Source of the DNA: Hyphomicrobiales bacterium
GTDB taxonomy: Bacteria; Pseudomonadota; Alphaproteobacteria; Rhizobiales; Rhizobiaceae
Assembly: GCA_900470805.1 (NCBI GenBank)
Contig: UCCA01000024.1
Coordinates: 1-64,000, forward strand
DNA length: 64,000 nt
Reading direction: 5' to 3'
The position numbers and the translations under genes are program-made. Position 1 is the stretch's first letter. Every line of letters begins with the position of its first letter. Positions 25,563-34,841 of this stretch are shown in pieces. The notes beneath the pieces were generated by a model. That model made no database searches. It worked only from the letters and a program-made list of their open reading frames with translations, and was not told where the DNA came from.

Positions 25563-26648
25563 ATGAATTCGAGCGTATCCATCAAAGACCTGTCGCTGAA
25601 TTTCGGCGCGGTCAACGTTCTCAAGGATCTCAATCTCGAGATCAACGACGGCGAATTTCTCGTGCTGCTCGGCTCGTCCGGCTGCGGCAAGTCGACCTTG
25701 CTCAATTGCATCGCCGGTCTGCTCGATATCAGCGAGGGGCAGATCTACATCAAGGGCAAGAACGTCACCTGGGAGGAGCCCAAGGACCGAGGCATCGGCA
25801 TGGTGTTCCAGTCATACGCGCTCTATCCGCAGATGACGGTGGAGAAGAACCTCTCCTTCGGGCTCAAGGTCGCCAAGATCCCGCAGCCGGAGATCGACAA
25901 GCGCGTGGCGCGGGCATCCGAAATCCTGCAGATCGAACCGCTCCTGAAGCGCAAGCCGGCCGAGCTTTCGGGCGGCCAGCGGCAGCGCGTGGCGATCGGC
26001 CGTGCGCTGGTGCGCGACGTCGACGTGTTCCTGTTCGACGAGCCGCTCTCCAACCTCGACGCCAAGCTGCGCTCGGAGCTGCGCGTCGAGATCAAGCGCC
26101 TGCACCAGGCGCTGAAGAACACGATGATCTATGTCACCCACGACCAGATCGAGGCGCTGACGCTCGCCGATCGTATCGCCATCATGAAGAACGGCGTCAT
26201 CCAACAGCTGGCCGATCCGACGACGATCTACAACAAGCCGAAGAGCCTATTCGTTGCCGGCTTCATCGGCTCGCCGTCCATGAACTTCCTGCGCGGCGAG
26301 ATCGGCAAGCGCGGCGACGCGACGGTGTTCACCACCAATGGCGTCGATTTCAACATCGACGCCTACCAGGCGAGCGGGCCGCTCAATCCGGGGCAGAAGG
26401 TCACGCTTGGCGTCAGGCCGGAGCACGTCAAGGTCAATGACGGCCTGGGATCCGAGGTGCACGACGCGACTGTCGATATCGAGGAGCCGATGGGCGCCGA
26501 CAACCTTTTGTGGCTGAACCATGCCGGGCATACGATGTCCGTGCGCATCAACGGTTCCCGCCGCTTCAGCCCCGGCACCGCGGTGAAGCTCGGATTCGAC
26601 ATGTCGTTGGCGTCGATCTTCGATGCGGAAACGGAACTGCGCCTTTAG
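25563..26648 (+). CDS. Sugar ABC transporter ATP-binding protein (MalK/UgpC type)
   Basis: The 361-residue ATPase that drives the importer. Walker A is GSSGCGKST at residues 37-45, the signature LSGGQRQRV begins at residue 135, and Walker B with DVFLFDEPLSNLD follows. The C-terminal part (after about residue 235) contains the TOBE/MalK regulatory beta-barrel (VTLGVRPEHVKV). Such ATPases are sometimes shared by several transporters. It starts 3 bases after the permease stop. Confidence 0.95.
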   Translation: MNSSVSIKDLSLNFGAVNVLKDLNLEINDGEFLVLLGSSGCGKSTLLNCIAGLLDISEGQIYIKGKNVTWEEPKDRGIGMVFQSYALYPQMTVEKNLSFGLKVAKIPQPEIDKRVARASEILQIEPLLKRKPAELSGGQRQRVAIGRALVRDVDVFLFDEPLSNLDAKLRSELRVEIKRLHQALKNTMIYVTHDQIEALTLADRIAIMKNGVIQQLADPTTIYNKPKSLFVAGFIGSPSMNFLRGEIGKRGDATVFTTNGVDFNIDAYQASGPLNPGQKVTLGVRPEHVKVNDGLGSEVHDATVDIEEPMGADNLLWLNHAGHTMSVRINGSRRFSPGTAVKLGFDMSLASIFDAETELRL

Positions 26649-26773
26649 ATTTTACGCTGCGGGCGAAGCGGCAAGCTGCTTCGCCCGTTCTTTCAATCGG
26701 CCGATCCGGCCAGCCACATTCGATCGCAGCCCGGCAACGGGCTTCCCAAGAGCGATCTGATCGGGACACGCAT

Positions 26774-29239
26774 ATGACATCCTTGCCCACCAACGGGTTC
26801 AACCTCGACCTTTCCGGCTCGTGGCAGCTCAGCACCACCGACGGCGAAATCAAGACGGCGATCACGCTGCCGGGCGACGTTCACTCGGCGCTGCACGCCG
26901 CCAAGCTCATTCCCGATCCCTATTTCGGCCGCAACGAAGAGGTGGTGCAATGGGTGGCGCATCGCGATTGGGCGATTGAGCGCAGCTTCACGATCGCCGA
27001 GCCTGATGGCGACTGGTATCTCGACATCGACTATCTCGACACCGTCGCCGCCGTCTTCATCAACGGATCGCCGGCATTGCTTGCCGACAACAGCTTCCGG
27101 CGCTACCGCCCGGATGTCAGCAGTCACCTGAGATCAGGCGACAACGTTATCCGCATCATCCTGCATTCGAGCATCGCCACTGGTGCCGACCGGCAGGACA
27201 AGCAGCCCTTCTACATTCCCTATTCGACCGGCAATTCGCCGATCCCCAACGGCAACATGCTGCGCAAGCCGCAGTGCCATTTCGGTTGGGACTGGAACAT
27301 CGCGATTGCGCCGCTCGGGCTCTACGGCACGATCGCGCTGCGCAAGCTCGACACCGCACGGATCGAGCATGTCACCACCCAGCAGGTGCACAATCTCAAC
27401 GGCTCGGTCGATCTGAAGGTCACGGCGACGCTGTTTTCGAAGGATCCGGGTATCGTGCCGGTGCATTTCTCGCTCGATGGCGAGCGGGTGCGCCTCGATG
27501 TCGGTGTTGGTGCGGGCGAGACGGTGGTCAACCACGTGTTCGAGATCGACAAGCCCCGGCTCTGGTGGCCTTCCGGCAATGGCGAGCAGGCGCTCTATGC
27601 TCTGACTGTCGATCTGCCTTCGGACGCGGTAACCAAGCAGATCGGTCTTCGCACCGTCGAGCTGATCACCACGCCCGACGCTGCCGGCGCGCGGTTCGCG
27701 CTGAAGGTCAACGGCCGTGAGATTTTCTGCCGCGGCGCCAACTGGATCCCGGCGGACGCGCTGTTTTCGCTGTCTTCGCCCGAGAAGACCGAGGATCTGC
27801 TGCAATCGGCCAAATCGGCCAACATGAACATGATCCGCGTCTGGGGCGGCGGCTTCTACGAGCACGAGCATTTCTACGATCTCTGCGATCGCCTCGGCCT
27901 GATGGTCTGGCAGGATTTCATGTTCGCCTGCAACCTCTACCCGTCGACCGAGGACTTCCTCGACAACGTGGCGCTCGAGGTCGATTACCAGGTGCGCCGC
28001 CTGAACTCGCATCCGTCGATCGCGCTGTGGTGCGGCGACAACGAACTTGTGGGGGCGCTGACCTGGTTCGAGGAGTCGCGCAAGGATCGCGACCGCTATC
28101 TCGTCTCCTACGACCGCCTCAACCGGGTGATCGAGCAGGCGATGAAGAAGGCCGCACCCGATGCGATCTGGTGGCCGTCGAGCCCGGCATCGGGCTATCT
28201 CGACTTCGGCGATGCCTGGCATGCGGACGGCTCCGGCGACATGCACTACTGGTCGGTCTGGCACGAGAACAAGTCGTTCGACAATTACCGCTCGGTTCGC
28301 CCGCGCTTCTGCTCGGAATTCGGCTTCCAGTCCTACACCTCGCTGCCCGTCATCAAGACCTATGCGGATGCCAAGGACATGAACGTGGCGTCGCCGGTCA
28401 TGGAACTGCACCAGAAGAATGCCGGCGGCAACGAGCGCATCGCCGGGACGATGTTCCGCTATTTCCGCTTCCCCAAGGATTTCCCGAATTTCGTCTATCT
28501 CTCACAGATCCAGCAGGGCCTGGCGATCAAGACGGCGGTGGAATACTGGCGGTCGCTGAAGCCGCATTGCATGGGCACGATCTACTGGCAGCTCAACGAC
28601 ACCTGGCCCGTGGCCTCGTGGTCGAGCCTCGATTACGGCGGCCGCTGGAAAGCGATGCATTATCTCGTCAAGCGCTTCTTCCAGTCCGTCGCGGTTGCGG
28701 CGATCCCTGCCGACGACGGCAAGACGATCCGCTTCTCGCTGGTCAACGACACGCTCGATGAGGTCAGCGTCGATCTGTCGATCTCGATCCTGACGATGTC
28801 CGGCGAGCGCAAGCATCTGAAGGACGTGCAGGCGGTGTGCACGCCTGATGCGGCGGTGACCGCGACCAGCATCGACGTTTCGGAGATCCCTGCCGGCACG
28901 CTGCTTGCCTGGCGCTTTACCGCATCAAACGGCATGGGCGGCGAGGGGCACTACGTCCACGGCACCTACAAGGCGCTGGAGCTCGAGCCGTCGGGCCTGA
29001 TGGTCACGCACGAATATTTCGAGGAGGACGGCTCCGTCTGCCTCAACGTCACCGCCAAGGGACTTGCGCTGTTCGTGATGATCGAGACCGACACCGATGG
29101 CAAATATTCCGACAACGCCTTCGATCTCGCGGCCGGCGAAACCCGCCGCATCGTCTTTACCCCGGCCACGCCGCTTGAAAGCGGTACGCTGCCGGACTTC
29201 CGCTTCTACGACCTGCAATCCTGCCAGTCCGTGGATTGA
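26774..29239 (+). CDS. Beta-mannosidase, glycoside hydrolase family 2
   Basis: An 821-residue enzyme expected to release terminal beta-mannose from manno-oligosaccharides. The N-terminal sugar-binding domain contains LPGDVHSALHAAKLIPDPYF, typical of beta-mannosidases rather than beta-galactosidases. The acid/base is Glu424 in WCGDNE and the nucleophile Glu515 in CSEFGFQS. No signal peptide is seen, so it is cytoplasmic and acts on imported sugar. The start is ATG 26774; the frame is open back into the ATPase gene, but the upstream part is not family-like. The ribosome site is weak. Confidence 0.94.
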   Translation: MTSLPTNGFNLDLSGSWQLSTTDGEIKTAITLPGDVHSALHAAKLIPDPYFGRNEEVVQWVAHRDWAIERSFTIAEPDGDWYLDIDYLDTVAAVFINGSPALLADNSFRRYRPDVSSHLRSGDNVIRIILHSSIATGADRQDKQPFYIPYSTGNSPIPNGNMLRKPQCHFGWDWNIAIAPLGLYGTIALRKLDTARIEHVTTQQVHNLNGSVDLKVTATLFSKDPGIVPVHFSLDGERVRLDVGVGAGETVVNHVFEIDKPRLWWPSGNGEQALYALTVDLPSDAVTKQIGLRTVELITTPDAAGARFALKVNGREIFCRGANWIPADALFSLSSPEKTEDLLQSAKSANMNMIRVWGGGFYEHEHFYDLCDRLGLMVWQDFMFACNLYPSTEDFLDNVALEVDYQVRRLNSHPSIALWCGDNELVGALTWFEESRKDRDRYLVSYDRLNRVIEQAMKKAAPDAIWWPSSPASGYLDFGDAWHADGSGDMHYWSVWHENKSFDNYRSVRPRFCSEFGFQSYTSLPVIKTYADAKDMNVASPVMELHQKNAGGNERIAGTMFRYFRFPKDFPNFVYLSQIQQGLAIKTAVEYWRSLKPHCMGTIYWQLNDTWPVASWSSLDYGGRWKAMHYLVKRFFQSVAVAAIPADDGKTIRFSLVNDTLDEVSVDLSISILTMSGERKHLKDVQAVCTPDAAVTATSIDVSEIPAGTLLAWRFTASNGMGGEGHYVHGTYKALELEPSGLMVTHEYFEEDGSVCLNVTAKGLALFVMIETDTDGKYSDNAFDLAAGETRRIVFTPATPLESGTLPDFRFYDLQSCQSVD

Positions 29240-29281
29240 TCCTGATTAAAACGAGTGGGCACGAGGCCCGAGGAGGATATT

Positions 29282-30043
29282 ATGACGAAACTGAGTTTCC
29301 AGCTTTATAGCGCCCGCAATTTCCAGCCCTATTCGGCCATCTTCGAAAAGCTCGGCAAGGCCGGCTATCAGGAAGTCGAAGGTTTCGGCGGGATCTATGC
29401 CGATCTCGACGATGCCGGCCTGAACAGCCTGCGCGCCGAACTCGACAAGAACGGCCTCACGATGGCGAGCGGCCACTTCAGCCCGGATTTCCTCGATGGC
29501 GAAGTCAAGAAGTCGCTGAACATTGCCAAGATCCTCGGCATGGATGCGATCTATGCACCACATCTCGCCGCCGAGCAGCGCCCGACCGACGGCGCCGGCT
29601 GGCTTGCCTTCGGCAAGCGCCTCCAGGAAATGAGCAAGCCCTACAAGGACGCCGGCTATGCGTTCGGCTGGCACAACCACGACTTCGAATTCGTCAAGCT
29701 GGCCGATGGCTCGCTGCCGATCGAGCGCATCTTCGAGGGCGCGCCTGATATTTCCTGGGAAGCGGACATCGCCTGGGTCGTGCGCGGCGGCGCTGATCCC
29801 TTCGCATGGATCGAGAAGCTCGGCTCGCGGATCACCGCCGTGCACGTCAAGGACATCGCGCCCACGGGCGAGAACACCAATGAGGACGGCTGGTCGGATG
29901 TAGGCCATGGCACGCTCGATTGGCCGAAGCTGATCGCCGCGCTCAAGGACACCAAGACCAAGCATTTCGTCGTCGAGCATGACAATCCGGCCGATATCGA
30001 TCGCCTGATCACCCGCTCGATCGCATCCTTCAAGACCTACTGA
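29282..30043 (+). CDS. Sugar phosphate isomerase/epimerase (xylose-isomerase-like TIM barrel)
   Basis: A 253-residue member of the AP-endonuclease-2/xylose-isomerase-like barrel family. Metal-binding residues are visible in AFGWHNHDFEF near residue 125 and in ITAVHVKDIAP near residue 190. Such enzymes isomerise or epimerise keto sugars or their derivatives. It starts at ATG 29282 after AGGAGGATATT and is followed after 8 bases by the dehydrogenase, so the two probably act on the same sugar. The exact substrate is unknown. Confidence 0.88.
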   Translation: MTKLSFQLYSARNFQPYSAIFEKLGKAGYQEVEGFGGIYADLDDAGLNSLRAELDKNGLTMASGHFSPDFLDGEVKKSLNIAKILGMDAIYAPHLAAEQRPTDGAGWLAFGKRLQEMSKPYKDAGYAFGWHNHDFEFVKLADGSLPIERIFEGAPDISWEADIAWVVRGGADPFAWIEKLGSRITAVHVKDIAPTGENTNEDGWSDVGHGTLDWPKLIAALKDTKTKHFVVEHDNPADIDRLITRSIASFKTY

Positions 30044-30051
30044 GGCTCATC

Positions 30052-31185
30052 ATGACCAGGGAACTTGGCGTCGGCATCATCGGATGCGGCAACATCTCCA
30101 CCACCTACTTCTCGCTGGCCCCGCTGTTCAAGGGCCTCAAGGTCGTCGCCTGCGCCGACCTCAACATGCAGGCCGCCGAAACGCGGGCCGCCGAATATGG
30201 CGTCAAGGCGCAGACGATCGAGGATCTTCTCGCCAATGACGAGGTCGACGTCGTCGTCAACCTGACCATCCCGGACGCGCATTTCCCGGTGTCGAAGGCG
30301 ATCCTTCTGTCCGGCAAGCACGTCTACTCCGAAAAGCCGCTGGTTCTCACCCTCGAGCAGGGTGAGGAGCTGCGCCGCATCGCCAAGGATAAGAAGCTCT
30401 CCGTCGGTTGCGCGCCTGATACCTTCCTCGGCGGTGCGCATCAGCTGGCACGCAAATACATCGACGAGGGCGGCATCGGCCGCGTCACCTCGGGCGCCTG
30501 CTACGTCATGAGCCCGGGCATGGAGATGTGGCATCCGAACCCGGATTTCTTCTTCCTGCCCGGCGGCGGCCCGATCCTCGATCTCGGCCCTTATTACATC
30601 GCCAACCTGATCAACCTGATCGGGCCGGTGAAGCGCGTCGGCGCCATGACGTCGAAGGCGTCGGAAACCCGCACGATCACCAGCGAGCCGCGCAACGGCG
30701 AAACGATCCCGGTCAAGACGCCGACGACGATCCAGGCAATCCTCGAATTCGTCAATGGCGCCACAGTGACGCTGACGGCGAGCTGGGATGTCTGGTCGCA
30801 CCGCCACGCCAACATGGAGCTCTACGGCACCGATGGTTCGCTCTACGTGCCGGATCCGAACTTCTTCGGTGGCGTCGTCGAGGCCAGCGGGCGTGACAAG
30901 GACATCAAGCCGCTCGACGGCTGGGAGCACCCGTTCGGCATCTCCAACCAGGAGAGCCCGCAGGGACCGCGCGCCAACTACCGCACCGCCGGTCTCGCCG
31001 ACATGGCGATTGCGATCATCGAGGGCCGCGACGCACGTTGCTCGCTCGATCGCACGCTGCACGGCGTCGACGTCATGACCTCGATCCTGAAGTCCGGCGA
31101 GGAAGGCCGCTTCATCGAGCTGACGACCACCTGCACGCAGCCGGCGGCACTCGGCATCGAAGAGGCCCAAGCACTTTTGAGATAA
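30052..31185 (+). CDS. Gfo/Idh/MocA-family oxidoreductase
   Basis: An NAD(P)-dependent sugar or polyol dehydrogenase of 377 residues. The Rossmann motif GVGIIGCGNIS is near residue 5 and the conserved EKPL of the family is in YSEKPLVLT near residue 96. The C-terminal alpha/beta domain includes GGGPILDLGPYYIANLINL. It follows the isomerase in the operon and likely oxidises a sugar released by the hydrolases. The 3' end, including the stop, is duplicated as a 15-base direct repeat. Confidence 0.92.
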   Translation: MTRELGVGIIGCGNISTTYFSLAPLFKGLKVVACADLNMQAAETRAAEYGVKAQTIEDLLANDEVDVVVNLTIPDAHFPVSKAILLSGKHVYSEKPLVLTLEQGEELRRIAKDKKLSVGCAPDTFLGGAHQLARKYIDEGGIGRVTSGACYVMSPGMEMWHPNPDFFFLPGGGPILDLGPYYIANLINLIGPVKRVGAMTSKASETRTITSEPRNGETIPVKTPTTIQAILEFVNGATVTLTASWDVWSHRHANMELYGTDGSLYVPDPNFFGGVVEASGRDKDIKPLDGWEHPFGISNQESPQGPRANYRTAGLADMAIAIIEGRDARCSLDRTLHGVDVMTSILKSGEEGRFIELTTTCTQPAALGIEEAQALLR

Positions 31186-31203
31186 CGGGCACTTTTGAGA
31201 TAA
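31171..31203. repeat. Tandem 15-base repeat at the stop of the dehydrogenase gene
   Basis: GCACTTTTGAGATAA occurs at 31171-31185 (with the stop codon) and again at 31189-31203, separated by CGG. A diverged third unit may follow. It looks like a small tandem duplication with little effect on the protein. Confidence 0.75.
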
Positions 31204-31241
31204 TTGCCGCTCTTGAAGTACGTGCCTAAAGGTCTATGGTC

Positions 31242-31270
31242 CGGCGCGGGCGAGGAGCCCGCGCCGTTTC
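31242..31270 (+). terminator. GC-rich hairpin before the aldo/keto reductase gene
   Basis: CGGCGCGGGC (31242-31251) pairs perfectly with GCCCGCGCCG (31257-31266) around a 5-base loop, followed by TTTC. It lies between the dehydrogenase stop and the next start and probably ends, at least partly, the upstream transcript. Confidence 0.65.
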
Positions 31271-31288
31271 TATACGAGGGATGAGACA

Positions 31289-32320
<1,032 letters not shown>

Positions 32321-32341
32321 TTTGGTAAGGGCGGAGGGCGG

Positions 32342-32498
32342 GGCACCCCCCTCTGTCCTGCCGGACATCTCCCCCTCAAGGGGGGAGATTGGCTCGCGGG
32401 AAACTCCCCGACAAACAATGAATGTGGGGCGAGCGGTCGCTCCATCCGATCTCCCCCCTTGAGGGGGAGATGCCCGGCAGGGCAGAGGGGGGCGCCAC
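32342..32498. repeat. Intergenic copy of the cobN/uvrB palindromic element
   Basis: A 157-base compound palindrome filling most of the spacer between the aldo/keto reductase and GH43 genes. The left end (GGCACCCCCCTCTGTCCTGC) and right end (CAGGGCAGAGGGGGGCGCC) are complements. Each half includes a further hairpin of the form CTCCCCCTCAAGGGGGGAG, and the two halves are joined by about 60 bases. It is the clearest full copy in the window and defines the element boundaries. Confidence 0.9.
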
Positions 32499-32527
32499 GG
32501 GCACGAAGTTAAGAGGAGGAACAAACG

Positions 32528-34141
32528 ATGATCCGCAATCCCATTCTGCCAGGGTTCAATCCCGATCCGTCGATCTGCCGCGTTGGCGACGACTATTACA
32601 TCGCGACCTCGACCTTCGAGTGGTATCCGGGTGTGCAGATTCATCACTCGCGCGATCTGGTGAACTGGACGCTGGTGCGGCGGCCGCTGGAGAGGGAGAG
32701 CCAGCTCGACATGCGCGGCAATCCTGACAGCTGCGGCGTCTGGGCGCCGTGCCTGTCCTATGCCGACGGGCTGTTCTGGCTGGTTTATACCGACGTCAAG
32801 CGCTTCGACGGTAACTTCAAGGACGCGCACAACTACGTCGTGACCTCTCCGACGATCGAGGGTGACTGGTCGGAGCCGGTTTACGTCAACTCCTCGGGCT
32901 TCGATCCGACGCTGTTTCACGACGACGATGGTCGCAAGTGGTTTCTCAACATGCAATGGAACCATCGCACCGAAAGCTTCGGCGGAGCGCCGAAATCGCC
33001 GGCCTTCGACGGTATTCTCCTGCAGGAGTGGGACGCCGAGACGCGGGCGCTGAAGGGCCCGATCAGGAACATCTTCGCTGGCAGCGACCTTGGACTGGTC
33101 GAGGGGCCGCATCTCTTCAAGCGGAATGGCTACTATTATCTCACCACCGCCGAGGGCGGGACGGGTTATGATCACGCGGTAACCATGGCGCGGTCGCGCA
33201 ACATCGATGGTCCCTACGAGATGCATCCGAACACGCATCTCATTACCTCCAAAGGCAATCCGGAGGCCATCCTGCAGCGAGCGGGGCATGGGCAATATGT
33301 CGAGACGCCTGATGGCCAGGTCTATCATACGCATCTCTGCGGCCGGCCTCTGCCGCCGAAGCGCCGGTGCACGCTCGGGCGAGAGACCGCCCTGCAGAAA
33401 TGCGTGTGGAAGTATGACGACTGGCTCTATCTCGAGAACGGCACGACGGTTCCCGATGTCGCCGTGCCGGGACTGGGCGATGCTGTTGCCACCGAGGCGC
33501 CGATGCGGTCCGAGTACAGCTTCGATGGCGGCACGCTGCCCGACGATTTCCAGTGGCTTCGAACCCCGAAGCCGGAGCGGATCTTCAATCTCGGCGATCG
33601 GCCCGGCCATCTCAGGCTGATCGCTCGCGAGAGCATCGGTTCGTGGTTCGAGCAGGCGCTGGTGGCACGCCGGCAGGAGCACCACAGTTTCCGCGCCGAG
33701 ACGGTGGTCGAGTTCGATCCGGATACCTACCAGCAGGTGGCCGGCCTGACGCATTATTACAACCGTCACAAGTTCCACGCCGTGGCGGTGACGCTGCACG
33801 AGACGCTGGGGCGCTGCGTTACCATCCTGTCGTGCGACGGCGACTATCCGAATGGCCGGCTGAGCTTTCCGGCGGGAAGCGGCGTGGCGTTGCCCGCGTC
33901 GGGCCGGGTGCAGCTGTCAATGGAAATCCGCGATAACGACCTGCAGTTCTTCTGGCAGACGGAGGGCAAGGGTGCGTGGCAGCCGATCGGGCCGGTGCTG
34001 GACGCGGGCGTGGTCTCCGACGAGGGCGGGCGCGGTGAGCATGGCTCGTTCACCGGCGCCTTCGCCGGCCTGTTCGCCTTCGACACCTCAGGTCGCGCGA
34101 AGACGGCGGATTTCGACTGGTTCAACTACGAGGAGCTCTGA
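32528..34141 (+). CDS. Beta-xylosidase, glycoside hydrolase family 43
   Basis: A 537-residue intracellular exo-enzyme expected to cut beta-1,4-xylo-oligosaccharides, possibly also arabinosides. The five-bladed propeller starts with PGFNPDPSICRVGDDYYI. The catalytic base is Asp13, the pKa modulator Asp126 in FDPTLFHDD, and the acid Glu192 in LVEGPHLFK. A C-terminal beta-sandwich (about residues 320-537) is typical of the XynB-type subgroup. A strong ribosome site (AAGAGGAGGAAC) precedes the ATG. No signal peptide, so substrate enters through a transporter, probably the one in this locus. Confidence 0.94.
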   Translation: MIRNPILPGFNPDPSICRVGDDYYIATSTFEWYPGVQIHHSRDLVNWTLVRRPLERESQLDMRGNPDSCGVWAPCLSYADGLFWLVYTDVKRFDGNFKDAHNYVVTSPTIEGDWSEPVYVNSSGFDPTLFHDDDGRKWFLNMQWNHRTESFGGAPKSPAFDGILLQEWDAETRALKGPIRNIFAGSDLGLVEGPHLFKRNGYYYLTTAEGGTGYDHAVTMARSRNIDGPYEMHPNTHLITSKGNPEAILQRAGHGQYVETPDGQVYHTHLCGRPLPPKRRCTLGRETALQKCVWKYDDWLYLENGTTVPDVAVPGLGDAVATEAPMRSEYSFDGGTLPDDFQWLRTPKPERIFNLGDRPGHLRLIARESIGSWFEQALVARRQEHHSFRAETVVEFDPDTYQQVAGLTHYYNRHKFHAVAVTLHETLGRCVTILSCDGDYPNGRLSFPAGSGVALPASGRVQLSMEIRDNDLQFFWQTEGKGAWQPIGPVLDAGVVSDEGGRGEHGSFTGAFAGLFAFDTSGRAKTADFDWFNYEEL

Positions 34142-34224
34142 GAGGGCCGACATCGCCTGCCGTTACTGGCGATGTCGGAGATGCTAATTTAATATGTGCT
34201 TTCAAGCCTGTGTTTTCATTACGG

Positions 34225-34240
34225 AAGTTTAATTAAACTT
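34225..34240. promoter_or_regulatory. 16-bp perfect palindrome upstream of the RcnB-like gene
   Basis: AAGTTTAATTAAACTT lies 60 bases before the start codon of the small secreted protein, in an AT-rich spacer. The position and symmetry fit an operator for a dimeric repressor. No regulator is adjacent. Confidence 0.5.
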
Positions 34241-34300
34241 TCAGTTTCGGTTCATCATTTCAAGGCTAGGGTCGGGGCGTAATCAAAACGAGGAAACCCC

Positions 34301-34612
34301 ATGAAAAAGATCTTCGCCGTTCTGCTCTCCGCCTCCTTTCTGGCTGCGCCCCTGGTTGCGGCAACCGATGCAAGCGCCCAGGATCACCGTCGGCCTGGCG
34401 TCGAGCGCGACGTCCACCCGAACAAGTACAAGTGGAGCCGCGGCCATCGCATGAGCCCCGCCGAGCGCCGCAACATGCGCGAAGTGCGCGACTACCGCCG
34501 CTATCGCCTGGCGCCTCCGCCGCGCGGCTATCGCTGGGTGCAGGTCAACAACGACTACCTGATGATCAGCATCGCTGGAAACGTGATTTCCAACATCATC
34601 TCCGGCCGCTGA
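34301..34612 (+). CDS. RcnB-family small periplasmic protein
   Basis: A 103-residue exported protein. The signal peptide covers about residues 1-27 (ending near DASA). The mature part is basic, and its C-terminus RGYRWVQVNNDYLMISIAG matches the RcnB-type domain. In E. coli RcnB affects nickel/cobalt homeostasis, but most rhizobial paralogues are uncharacterised. The gene ends in a strong terminator. Its closeness to the zinc genes may be accidental. Confidence 0.85.
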   Translation: MKKIFAVLLSASFLAAPLVAATDASAQDHRRPGVERDVHPNKYKWSRGHRMSPAERRNMREVRDYRRYRLAPPPRGYRWVQVNNDYLMISIAGNVISNIISGR

Positions 34613-34636
34613 TCGGTCCAGCCACTGTTATCGATC

Positions 34637-34663
34637 AAGGGCGGTTTCGAACCGCCCTTTTTC
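34637..34663 (+). terminator. Rho-independent terminator after the RcnB-like gene
   Basis: AAGGGCGGTT (34637-34646) pairs perfectly with AACCGCCCTT (34650-34659) around TCG, followed by TTTC. It also borders the 3' end of the converging small Cys protein gene. Confidence 0.92.
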
Positions 34664-34841
34664 ATGCGCTATCGTCTCCCTTGCCGCGGATCAGCCGTAC
34701 CGCCAGTTTTCCGAGCATGCCTTTGGCGCTCGATCCGCTCGGCTCTGGAGCCGGGTCGGGGGCAGCTAGGCCGTCGATCGGCGGCAGCGGTTCGCATTCC
34801 TTGCAGACGCATTTGTATCTCTTGATAGCCTGTGCCTTCAT
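34662..34841 (-). CDS. Small CxCxxC protein coupled to the zinc GTPase
   Basis: A 59-residue protein of unknown family. It starts MKAQAIKRYKCVCKECEPLP, with three cysteines in the pattern CxCxxC, followed by a Pro/Ala-rich linker and a basic, helical C-terminus (GMLGKLAVRLIRGKG). Its ATG overlaps the TGA of the upstream GTPase, so translation is coupled and expression should follow the same Zur-type control. The cysteine cluster could hold a metal. A role as partner or client of the GTPase is my inference from coupling only. Confidence 0.72.
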   Translation of the reverse strand: MKAQAIKRYKCVCKECEPLPPIDGLAAPDPAPEPSGSSAKGMLGKLAVRLIRGKGDDSA

